In this document: piece after piece, positions 1-6,205 of the stretch
Layout: every line of letters starts with the position of its first letter
How positions within the stretch are numbered: the first letter of the stretch is position 1
Source of the DNA: Methanobrevibacter ruminantium
GTDB taxonomy: Archaea; Methanobacteriota; Methanobacteria; Methanobacteriales; Methanobacteriaceae
Direction: 5' to 3'
DNA: 7,130 nt
NCBI RefSeq assembly: GCF_016294135.1
Contig: NZ_JAEDCO010000057.1
Coordinates: forward strand, 1 to 7,130
The notes under the pieces: model-generated
Seen by the model: only the letters and a program-made list of their open reading frames with translations
Database searches by the model: none
Told to the model about the DNA's origin: nothing
Made by a program: the position numbers and the translations under genes

Positions 1-24
1 AATTTAAATAGTAAAAGAGTAATA

Positions 25-32
25 TTTATAAA
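25..32 (+). promoter_or_regulatory. Candidate TATA box of htpX
   Basis: TTTATAAA lies 57 bp upstream of the htpX start codon. It fits the archaeal TATA consensus and would place transcription initiation near position 55, giving a leader of about 35 nt. The box sits between two AATATT hexamers (21-26, overlapping it, and 38-43). The surrounding sequence is almost pure A/T, so chance matches are common, and no clear BRE purine tract precedes it. Confidence 0.35.
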
Positions 33-75
33 AGAATAATATTGTAGATTTATCAAAATTATTCAAATAAAAATT

Positions 76-82
76 AAAGGGG
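76..82 (+). promoter_or_regulatory. Ribosome binding site of htpX
   Basis: AAAGGGG is the only G-rich element in the 89-bp leader. It ends 7 nt before the ATG at 90, a normal Shine-Dalgarno distance. It supports that ATG as the start and agrees with the expected N-terminus of the protein. Confidence 0.55.
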
Positions 83-89
83 TTTTTAT

Positions 90-1052
90 ATGAAAGGAAC
101 TTGGAAACTCAAATTAAGATTATGGCTTTCTATGGTTTTAATGTTCGGTATAGTGTATATTCTAATTATGCTTGCCGGTAACTTCTTAGGATATGGAGGC
201 TTTTATGGATTCTATGCAATTGCAGGTATAGGTGTTATATTCTTGCAATACCTATTTGGCCCAAAGATTGTTGAAAGCTCAATGGGAGTTCACCAATTAA
301 GTGAAGCTGAAGCTCCTCAACTCCATCAAATGGTGTCAGAATTAGCGGCTGCAGCTAATATCCCTAAGCCTAAAGTGGGTATATCCAATACTATGGTGCC
401 TAATGCATTTGCTTACGGCAGATCCAAACGCAGTGGACATATATGTGTTACAAGAGGTATCCTTGGTCTTCTTGATGAGGAAGAGCTTAGAGCAGTTTTA
501 GGCCATGAAATGTCTCATATTAAACATAATGATATGGCTATTACAACTGTTGTCAGTGCTATTCCACTCATTTGCTACTATCTATCATTTTCACTTATGT
601 TTTCAGGGGGTGGAGACAACGACAACCGAGGAACTCTTTTAGGTATTTTAGCATTGATCGCTTACTTCTTAGGTCAATTAATTGTTCTATTCATTTCCAG
701 AATAAGAGAATACTATGCTGATGCAGGAAGTGTAGAATTAGGTTGCAAACCTGAAAAATTAGCTTCTGCATTATATAAATTGGTTAATGGTGCAGCAAAA
801 GTTCCACAATCTGAAATAAGGGATATTGAAGGAACTAAAGCATTCTTCTTAACTGACATCTCCAATGCAAGAAATGAATTCAATAATTTAGCTCAATTGG
901 ACTTGGATATGGATGGTGCAATCAGTGCTGAAGAACTAAATGTTTTAAGAGATTCTAAAGTAAATGTAGGCACTTCCAATAAGATCATGGAATTATTGTC
1001 CACTCACCCAGACATGCTTAAAAGAATAAAAAGATTAGCGGATAATAGCTAA
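90..1052 (+). CDS. htpX: HtpX-like membrane zinc metalloprotease (M48 family) with EF-hand-like loop
   Basis: This 320-residue protein has the M48B (HtpX) plan. Two N-terminal membrane segments lie at about 11-31 and 38-56, followed by the catalytic region with zinc motif HEMSH (His139, Glu140, His143). Two further hydrophobic segments lie at about 152-171 and 183-203. The third zinc ligand is Glu207 in the REYYAD motif. The C-terminus holds the family-typical STHPDMLKRI block (304-313). Family members degrade misfolded membrane proteins with the active site facing the cytoplasm, and that is the likely role here. Residues 271-282 form a textbook EF-hand loop (DLDMDGAISAEE: Asp271, Asp273, Asp275, Gly276, Ile278, Glu282) between helix-like flanks (258-270 and 280-290), inserted before the STHP block. 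I do not recognise this as standard in bacterial HtpX. The gene has its own leader and is followed by a T-rich tract, so it is probably transcribed alone. Identity is firm; calcium control is inference. Confidence 0.95.
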   Translation: MKGTWKLKLRLWLSMVLMFGIVYILIMLAGNFLGYGGFYGFYAIAGIGVIFLQYLFGPKIVESSMGVHQLSEAEAPQLHQMVSELAAAANIPKPKVGISNTMVPNAFAYGRSKRSGHICVTRGILGLLDEEELRAVLGHEMSHIKHNDMAITTVVSAIPLICYYLSFSLMFSGGGDNDNRGTLLGILALIAYFLGQLIVLFISRIREYYADAGSVELGCKPEKLASALYKLVNGAAKVPQSEIRDIEGTKAFFLTDISNARNEFNNLAQLDLDMDGAISAEELNVLRDSKVNVGTSNKIMELLSTHPDMLKRIKRLADNS

Positions 1053-1059
1053 TCTATCT

Positions 1060-1165
1060 TTATTTTCTTTTTTAATTTATTTATATTATTTTTATTTTAT
1101 TTTTATTTTATTTTTTTCTATTTTTTTCTATTTTGAATCCTTATTTTTACTTTTTTATTTATTTT
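1060..1165 (+). terminator. T-rich termination region after htpX
   Basis: Right after the htpX stop codon the plus strand is almost unbroken T with isolated A and C, including runs of six to seven T at 1111-1117 and 1121-1127. Archaeal RNA polymerase can terminate on U-rich RNA without a stem-loop, so this tract very likely ends the htpX transcript. It contains two adjacent tandem duplications, an 11-mer TTTTTATTTTA (1089-1099, 1100-1110) and a 10-mer TTTTTTTCTA (1111-1120, 1121-1130), probably from replication slippage. Confidence 0.6.
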
Positions 1166-1231
1166 AAAATAATTTATTATAAACTTTTTACAAATTTATC
1201 ATATATAACATATATTTATATAATAGTTAGG

Positions 1232-1274
1232 ACTAATATTAGTTTGTATGAATAAAAACTAAATTATTAGTTTT
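1232..1274. repeat. Two adjacent inverted repeats of ACTAA/TTAGT half-sites upstream of uvrA
   Basis: ACTAATATTAGT at 1232-1243 is a perfect 12-bp palindrome. AAAACTAA (1255-1262) and TTAGTTTT (1267-1274) form a second, 8-bp inverted repeat with a 4-nt spacer. The centres are 27 bp apart. The second arm of the first palindrome (TTAGTTT, 1239-1245) can also pair with the first arm of the second (AAACTAA, 1256-1262). A further ACTAAAT occurs at 1332-1338. The arrangement could be an operator for a dimeric regulator of uvrA or, if transcribed, alternative RNA hairpins. The symmetry is directly visible; function is inference. Confidence 0.45.
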
Positions 1275-1317
1275 CAAAAGCTCTTACTACTTAGATTTAT
1301 ATATAATATAACAAAAT

Positions 1318-1325
1318 TTTATATA
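1318..1325 (+). promoter_or_regulatory. Candidate TATA box of uvrA
   Basis: TTTATATA preceded by CAAAAT matches the archaeal TATA/BRE pattern best among the nearby candidates and would start transcription near 1348, about 65 nt before uvrA. Equivalent octamers lie at 1296-1303 and 1215-1222. With the last one the inverted repeats would overlap the start site. Sequence alone cannot decide between them in such AT-rich DNA. Confidence 0.3.
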
Positions 1326-1404
1326 AAATTTACTAAATGTATTAAAATTAAATTAATTAAATTATAAATAAATTATAAATTAAAATATAACAAGATTTAC
1401 TTAT

Positions 1405-1409
1405 GGTGA
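1405..1409 (+). promoter_or_regulatory. Ribosome binding site that decides the uvrA start
   Basis: GGTGA matches the core of the archaeal anti-Shine-Dalgarno. It lies only 1 nt before the first ATG (1411) but 4 nt before the next ATG (1414). The minus-strand gene starting at 6103 has the same GGTGA with the same 4-nt spacing, so translation of uvrA probably starts at 1414. Confidence 0.6.
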
Positions 1410-1413
1410 AATG

Positions 1414-4317
1414 ATGAGTACCGAAAGAAAAAACATTATACTTAAGGGAGGAAGGGAACACAACCTCCAAAACATTGATTTATCCATACCAAGGGACCAA
1501 TTTGTTGTGGTTACCGGTTTAAGCGGTTCAGGTAAATCAACACTTGCATTCGACACCATTTATGCTGAAGGACAGCGTAGATATGTTGAATCATTATCAG
1601 CTTATGCAAGACAGTTTTTAGGCCAAATGAAAAAGCCTGAAGTTGATTATATTGAAGGATTATCACCTGCAATTTCAATAGACCAAAAGACTACAAAGGT
1701 TAATCCAAGATCAACAGTAGGTACCATTACAGAAATTTATGATTACTTACGTTTATTGTATGCAAGAATAGGAATTCCACATTGTCCTAAATGTGGAAGG
1801 GAAATATCTCATCAAACCATTGGACAGATAACTGAATCCATTATAGAAGAGGGAGAAGGAACTAAGATACATGTGCTTGCTCCTGTTGTAAAAGACCGTA
1901 AAGGTGAGCATAAGGATATTTTAGAAGACTTTAGAAAGAAAGGTTTTGTCAGAGTACGTGTAGATGGTGAAGTAAAAGGTCTCGATGAGGATATTGTGCT
2001 TGGAAAAAACTTCAGACACAATATTGAATTGGTAGTGGATAGGCTTGTTATCAGGGAAGGAATCGACTTCCAAAGAAGGTTATCAGATTCTGTAGAAACC
2101 GCTTGCAATTTTGCAGATGGTCTTGTAACTGTCATGTTTAATAAAAGGGATGATGAAGGAAATGAATCCACATATGAAAAAACCTATTCCGAAGACTTTG
2201 CATGTACTAACTGTGGCATAAGTTTCCAGGAATTGACTCCTCGTATGTTTTCATTCAATGCACCTCAAGGAGCTTGTCCTGAATGTAATGGTATAGGAAC
2301 AAAAATGGAAATGGATCCTGACTTGATTGTGCCGAATAAGAACTTAAGCTTAAATGATGGAGCAATCGTTCCATGGTCAAAATCAACTAAGAAGGAAAAT
2401 TACTATTATCAAATGCTTAAAGCAGTTGCTGATCACTTTGGATTTAGCATGGATACTCCATTTAAGGATTTAACCGAAGAAGAGCAGCACATAATTCTTT
2501 ATGGTTCAAATGAAAAGGTTGCATTCGCCTTTAAAAGAAGAAACAGATCTTACAGAGTCAACCGTAAGTTTGAAGGTGTAATTACAAGAATGGAAAGATT
2601 ATACATTGAAACCAAATCCAATTACAATAGAAGCTATATCTCAAAATTCATGAGTGACCGCAAATGTCCAGTTTGTGGTGGAAGAAGGCTTCGTCCAGAG
2701 GTTTTAGCAGTAACTGTCGGTGATAAGAACATCATGGATGTATGTGACTTATCCATTAAGGACAGCTATCAATTCTTCCAGGATTTGGAGCTTACAGAAA
2801 GACAACTTTTCATTGGAAAAGAGATTTTAAAGGAAATCAAGGCAAGATTGAAGTTCCTTGTTGATGTAGGATTGGATTATATTACAATGTCAAGGTCTTC
2901 AGGTACCTTGTCTGGTGGAGAAGCACAAAGAATAAGGCTTGCTACACAAATCGGTTCCGGTCTTGTGGGTGTTTTATACATTTTGGATGAGCCAAGTATC
3001 GGTCTTCACCAAAGGGATAATAAAAAGCTCATTGGTACTTTAAAGCATTTAAGAGACATTGGAAACACCTTGATTGTTGTAGAGCACGATGAAGAGACAA
3101 TTTTATCTGCAGATTATGTTATTGACATTGGTCCTGGTGCTGGTGAACATGGTGGAAAAATCATCGCTGAAGGAAGCCCTGAAGAGATAATGAACTCTCC
3201 AGACTCAATTACTGGAAAATACTTGTCAAGAAGGGAAACAATTCCAATTAATACAGAAAGAAGACCAGGTAATGGCAAATTCCTAACTGTTAAAGGTGCT
3301 AGAGAGAACAATCTTAAGAATGTTGATGTAGACATACCATTAGGAGTCTTTACATGTGTTACTGGAGTAAGCGGTTCTGGAAAGAGCAGTTTAATCAATC
3401 AGGTCTTGTATAAGGGTTTATCAACCATCATCAACAAGAAGTATTTGCATCCTGGAAAGCATGATTACATTGAAGGAATTGAGAATATCGATAAGATCAT
3501 TAGAATAGACCAAACTCCTATTGGAAGAACTCCACGTTCCAACCCTGCTACATATGTAGGTGTTTTCACTCCAATCAGAGAGTTATTCGCTGACACTCCA
3601 GAATCTAAAGCTAGAGGTTATAAACCTGGAAGATTCAGTTTCAATGTAAAAGGAGGAAGATGTGAATCATGTTATGGTGACGGTATCATACAAATTGAAA
3701 TGCACTTCCTGTCTGATGTTTATGTTCCTTGTGAAGTCTGTAAAGGTAAAAGATACAATGATGAGACTTTAGATATCCGTTATAAAGGAAAGAATATCTA
3801 TGAAGTATTGGAAATGACAGTTGAAGAGGCTTTAAAGTTCTTTGAAAATGTTCCAAGAATTGCTAAAAAGCTTCAAACCTTATATGATGTTGGCTTAGGT
3901 TATATAAAGTTAGGACAGCCAGCAACTACCTTATCTGGTGGTGAAGCTCAAAGGGTTAAATTAGCTAAAGAGCTATCCAAATCCAGCACTGGTCAAACAT
4001 TATATATCTTGGATGAGCCTACTACCGGTCTTCACTTTGATGACATTAAGAAATTATTAAACGTTTTAAACAGATTGACAGATGCAGGTAACTCTGTTGT
4101 GGTGATTGAACATAACTTGGATGTCATCAAAACAGCGGATTATATCATTGATTTAGGTCCTGAAGGTGGAGATGGCGGTGGAGAAGTCATCGCTACTGGA
4201 ACTCCTGAAGAGATTGCTGAATCTGGCACTTATACAGGAGATTTCTTAAAAGAAGTCTTAAGCGAGAATATAACCGCTCATGCAAAAGAGTTAGTTGAAG
4301 AGAATGCAAGTAAATAA
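1414..4317 (+). CDS. uvrA: UvrA, excinuclease ABC subunit A
   Basis: UvrA is the damage-recognition ATPase of UvrABC nucleotide excision repair; it loads UvrB on damaged DNA in the cytoplasm. The 967-residue protein is complete and of normal length (numbers below count from Met at 1414). It has two ABC modules: Walker A GLSGSGKS (35-42), signature LSGGEAQR (499-506), Walker B LYILDEPS (521-528) and His558; then Walker A GVSGSGKS (651-658), signature (840-847), Walker B LYILDEPT (863-870) and His900. Zinc-binding Cys pairs are intact at 124/127, 264/267, 288/291, 418/421, 750/753 and 773/776. The start at 1414 is preferred over 1411 because of the GGTGA spacing. A polar tail of about 20 residues follows the second module. 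The UvrABC system is bacterial in origin and occurs in some mesophilic archaea, probably through old transfer. uvrB and uvrC are not in this window. Identity is certain. Confidence 0.98.
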   Translation: MSTERKNIILKGGREHNLQNIDLSIPRDQFVVVTGLSGSGKSTLAFDTIYAEGQRRYVESLSAYARQFLGQMKKPEVDYIEGLSPAISIDQKTTKVNPRSTVGTITEIYDYLRLLYARIGIPHCPKCGREISHQTIGQITESIIEEGEGTKIHVLAPVVKDRKGEHKDILEDFRKKGFVRVRVDGEVKGLDEDIVLGKNFRHNIELVVDRLVIREGIDFQRRLSDSVETACNFADGLVTVMFNKRDDEGNESTYEKTYSEDFACTNCGISFQELTPRMFSFNAPQGACPECNGIGTKMEMDPDLIVPNKNLSLNDGAIVPWSKSTKKENYYYQMLKAVADHFGFSMDTPFKDLTEEEQHIILYGSNEKVAFAFKRRNRSYRVNRKFEGVITRMERLYIETKSNYNRSYISKFMSDRKCPVCGGRRLRPEVLAVTVGDKNIMDVCDLSIKDSYQFFQDLELTERQLFIGKEILKEIKARLKFLVDVGLDYITMSRSSGTLSGGEAQRIRLATQIGSGLVGVLYILDEPSIGLHQRDNKKLIGTLKHLRDIGNTLIVVEHDEETILSADYVIDIGPGAGEHGGKIIAEGSPEEIMNSPDSITGKYLSRRETIPINTERRPGNGKFLTVKGARENNLKNVDVDIPLGVFTCVTGVSGSGKSSLINQVLYKGLSTIINKKYLHPGKHDYIEGIENIDKIIRIDQTPIGRTPRSNPATYVGVFTPIRELFADTPESKARGYKPGRFSFNVKGGRCESCYGDGIIQIEMHFLSDVYVPCEVCKGKRYNDETLDIRYKGKNIYEVLEMTVEEALKFFENVPRIAKKLQTLYDVGLGYIKLGQPATTLSGGEAQRVKLAKELSKSSTGQTLYILDEPTTGLHFDDIKKLLNVLNRLTDAGNSVVVIEHNLDVIKTADYIIDLGPEGGDGGGEVIATGTPEEIAESGTYTGDFLKEVLSENITAHAKELVEENASK

Positions 4318-4336
4318 TAGTTTTCTATTATTTACT
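4309..4336 (+). terminator. Perfect hairpin over the uvrA stop codon followed by T-runs
   Basis: AGTAAATAATAG (4309-4320) and CTATTATTTACT (4325-4336) are exact reverse complements with a TTTT loop: a 12-bp stem without mismatch. The left arm includes the last two uvrA codons and the TAA stop (4315-4317). T-runs follow at 4341-4346, 4358-4363 and 4367-4372. It has the form of an intrinsic terminator or a 3'-end protecting stem, but the stem has only two G-C pairs, so stability would be modest. On the minus strand no T-run follows the stem. Confidence 0.55.
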
Positions 4337-4397
4337 AAAATTTTTTATTAAAAATGAGTTTTTTATATTTTTTATTTACTTTTTTCTAAAGCTATTT

Positions 4398-4455
4398 ATT
4401 TTATATTATTTTATACCATTTTATACTATTTTACACATTTTACCTATTTTACACT
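4398..4455. repeat. Degenerate 9-10 bp tandem repeat (ATTTTAYACY) at the end of the repeat-protein gene
   Basis: Six consecutive units begin at 4398, 4408, 4418, 4428, 4437 and 4446: ATTTTATATT, ATTTTATACC, ATTTTATACT, ATTTTACAC, ATTTTACCT and ATTTTACACT. The last unit overlaps the minus-strand gene's TAG stop codon (complement of 4454-4456). On the plus strand it gives regular T4 runs downstream of uvrA that may back up termination. It probably grew by slippage; other function unknown. Confidence 0.6.
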
Positions 4456-6103
4456 ATTTTTTAAGCAATGCTGATCTTTTTTTAGCTACTTCCCTTACAT
4501 ATTTATCTTCATCTTTAATAGCTATATCATCTAAAACAGATACAGTTTGAATGTTTTTGCAAGCAGATTCACGAATCTTTGAATCCTTATCATTATATGC
4601 CAAATCAACCAATATATCCTGATTCTTTACTTTAGAAATAGCTTCTATACGTGCATCACTGTATTCGCCACTGATTGCAATGTCTTCTAAAATCTTTTTA
4701 TCCTTAATTCTTCTAATTGCATTTGATCTGATATTGGAATCATTATTGCTTTTTACTATATCAGCCAATAAATTTTCTGATTTAATTTTAGATACAGCTT
4801 CAAGTTGACAACCATAATAGATGGATTCTTTGCTAATTTCAATTAAAAGATTCTCATCTTCAATATTATTAATCGCTAATTTGCTTATTTCCTCATGTTT
4901 TGATTCGTTTGCAACATTCTTTAAAAGATTTTCAAAATCTTGGATATCATAACCATTATCAATATAATTTTCCTTATTGCTTATGGCTTTATTTAAAGCA
5001 TTTTTAGCTACAATTAAATCATCATCTTTGATACTAATATCAATTAAATTAACTAAAGAATTAATATTCTTAATAGCTTCACTTCTAACAAAGCTATCTT
5101 TCTCTTGCAGATATATTTCTTTAATAATATTCTCATTTTTCACATGTTTTATTGCTTCAATACGAACAAACTTATCAGTATCATTCAATGCAATCTCTTT
5201 TAAAATATCCTCATTTTTGATTTTTTCAGTAGCTTTTATTCTGAATGAGGAATATCTTGAATTTAATGCAATTTCAACCAAGTCATCTTCGAAATCCAAT
5301 TTCTCAATTGCTGCAGAACATACATGTTCATCCATTTCATTGAATGCAATCTCTTTTATTGTTTCATTATTTTTTTCGTTATCTAACTTGTTTAATGCTT
5401 CAACCCTAATGAACTTGTCATATTCATTGCTTTTTGCAATATCAGATAAAATCTCTTCGTCAGAAAAGCTTTCTTTATTGATTATTTTATTGAATATCTT
5501 ATTGTCAGAGGAATTCCTTAATATTTCAGCTAATATTTGATTGTTATGAATCTTTTCTATTGCAAGCATTCTTACTTTTTGATCTTTTGCATTGAGACAT
5601 AAATCCATCAGCACGAGTTCATCATCAATTTCACGAACTGCAGATAATCTATCTTTTCCTTTTTTATCATATTTTGCAATCTCTCCAAGGACATGATTAA
5701 CTTTTCCTAATTTGTCAAAAGCTATCTGTCTGACATCGCTATATTTTGCATTATAAGCCAATTCCTCTAAAATATTGGGATCTGTAATTCTAGATGCGGA
5801 AATGGTTCTTACATATCTGTCCTTATTATCCATAGCCAAATCTTCCAAAACATCTTGAGATTTCATTTCCATAACTGCAGCAATTCTGTTATTCCTGTTG
5901 CTGTGATTCATTGCAATTTCTCTAAATGTTTCATCTTTCAATATGTCCTCTTTTGTACGTGAATCATTTTTAAGACGCTTTTCTTTAGCTAACTTTAAAT
6001 CTTCTGGGCTAATGTTGTCATTTGAAGTAAAATCGATTGTTTTATCTTCTTTTTTATTCTTTTTATCTTTTTTATCTTTTTTTATGAAGTCAAACAAGCC
6101 CAT
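4454..6103 (-). CDS. Helical solenoid protein of 26-residue LRV/HEAT-like repeats, function unknown
   Basis: This 549-residue protein has no enzyme motif I can see. It opens with MGLFDFIKK and a Lys/Asp/Asn-rich stretch (8-21), then a charged linker to about 55. From about 59 to the end it is a run of about 18 short two-helix repeats with pattern ILxEIAxNDxDxxVRxxAIxKIxNxx. Strict 26-residue register is seen with units starting at 85 and 111, at 274, 300 and 326, and at 419, 445, 471, 497 and 523. The register breaks in a longer unit at about 351-418. The pattern, with VR before a small residue, resembles leucine-rich-variant (LRV) and short HEAT repeats better than 37-47-residue HEAT repeats. 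It lacks the N-terminal Cys cluster of the Azotobacter LRV protein; only four Cys are present, all within repeats. There is no signal peptide or membrane helix, so it is probably a cytoplasmic or membrane-peripheral scaffold. The start is supported by GGTGA at 6108-6112. It lies 102 bp downstream of the DUF368 gene on the same strand. The reading frame is secure; the function is not. Confidence 0.85.
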   Translation of the reverse strand: MGLFDFIKKDKKDKKNKKEDKTIDFTSNDNISPEDLKLAKEKRLKNDSRTKEDILKDETFREIAMNHSNRNNRIAAVMEMKSQDVLEDLAMDNKDRYVRTISASRITDPNILEELAYNAKYSDVRQIAFDKLGKVNHVLGEIAKYDKKGKDRLSAVREIDDELVLMDLCLNAKDQKVRMLAIEKIHNNQILAEILRNSSDNKIFNKIINKESFSDEEILSDIAKSNEYDKFIRVEALNKLDNEKNNETIKEIAFNEMDEHVCSAAIEKLDFEDDLVEIALNSRYSSFRIKATEKIKNEDILKEIALNDTDKFVRIEAIKHVKNENIIKEIYLQEKDSFVRSEAIKNINSLVNLIDISIKDDDLIVAKNALNKAISNKENYIDNGYDIQDFENLLKNVANESKHEEISKLAINNIEDENLLIEISKESIYYGCQLEAVSKIKSENLLADIVKSNNDSNIRSNAIRRIKDKKILEDIAISGEYSDARIEAISKVKNQDILVDLAYNDKDSKIRESACKNIQTVSVLDDIAIKDEDKYVREVAKKRSALLKK

Positions 6104-6107
6104 TTTT

Positions 6108-6112
6108 TCACC
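6108..6112 (-). promoter_or_regulatory. Ribosome binding site of the repeat-protein gene
   Basis: On the minus strand GGTGA precedes the ATG at 6103 with a 4-nt A-only spacer. It identifies this ATG as the start of the protein beginning MGLFDF and matches the spacing proposed for uvrA. Confidence 0.65.
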
Positions 6113-6137
6113 AAAACAGATATTATTATTTTTATTT

Positions 6138-6153
6138 TTAACTTTGAAGTTAA
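6138..6153. repeat. Inverted repeat TTAACTT-N2-AAGTTAA in the leader of the repeat-protein gene
   Basis: The arms TTAACTT (6138-6144) and AAGTTAA (6147-6153) are exact complements separated by TG. The site lies 35-50 bp upstream of the start codon and just downstream of where transcription would begin if the TATA-like sequence at 6183-6190 is used. It could be an operator. In such AT-rich DNA chance is a real alternative. Confidence 0.3.
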
Positions 6154-6182
6154 TTTAAAGATTATATTTATTTAATAAATTT

Positions 6183-6190
6183 TTATATAA
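6183..6190 (-). promoter_or_regulatory. Possible internal TATA box of the repeat-protein gene
   Basis: TTATATAA is symmetrical and lies 80 bp upstream of the start codon at 6103, just after the DUF368 stop codon. It would give a leader of roughly 55 nt. It is one of several AT-rich candidates. The gene may instead be read only from the promoter upstream of the DUF368 gene. Confidence 0.25.
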
Positions 6191-6205
6191 TGAATTATAT
6201 TTGAA

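Larger units (their letters stand above)
1053..1410. other. Non-coding AT-rich spacer between htpX and uvrA
   Basis: This 358-bp stretch has no credible gene on either strand. Open frames are tiny, such as ATG plus three codons at 1248-1262. The first third is the T-rich end of htpX. The rest holds the half-site cluster at 1232-1274, at least three TATA-like octamers (1215-1222, 1296-1303, 1318-1325) and the uvrA ribosome binding site. No tRNA, snoRNA-like or riboswitch-like conserved core was recognised. Confidence 0.7.

Noticed and set aside
1053..1410. Possible small RNA gene or riboswitch in the long spacer
   Set aside because: No GC-rich structured core, tRNA-like arms or known aptamer motif is visible. 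Only AT-rich inverted repeats are present, and these are reported separately.
1812..2171. 119-codon open frame on the minus strand inside uvrA
   Set aside because: It is an antisense shadow of a highly conserved UvrA region, rich in Ser/Pro/Thr, without recognisable motifs or its own ribosome binding site.
3114..3398. 94-codon open frame on the minus strand inside uvrA
   Set aside because: It is antisense to the end of the first ABC module and the second Walker A. No domain is visible and uvrA coding is certain.
1414..4317. Frameshift or lost motif in uvrA
   Set aside because: Both Walker A/B pairs, both ABC signatures, both switch histidines and all six zinc Cys pairs are present in one frame.
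4977..5540. 187-codon open frame on the plus strand, opposite the repeat-protein gene
   Set aside because: It lies wholly within the well-supported minus-strand gene. Its translation is a low-complexity Ser/Ile/Leu/Phe mixture that mirrors the complement of the repeats, and it has no family resemblance.
4454..6103. 78-bp DNA periodicity as a CRISPR array or satellite
   Set aside because: The period is within a continuous reading frame and is conserved at protein level, with DNA identity limited to short stretches. There are no identical repeats with unique spacers.
5943..6158. 71-codon open frame on the plus strand over the start of the repeat-protein gene
   Set aside because: It arises from the complement of the A-rich lysine tract, which gives runs of Phe/Leu/Ser; it resembles a membrane peptide only by composition.
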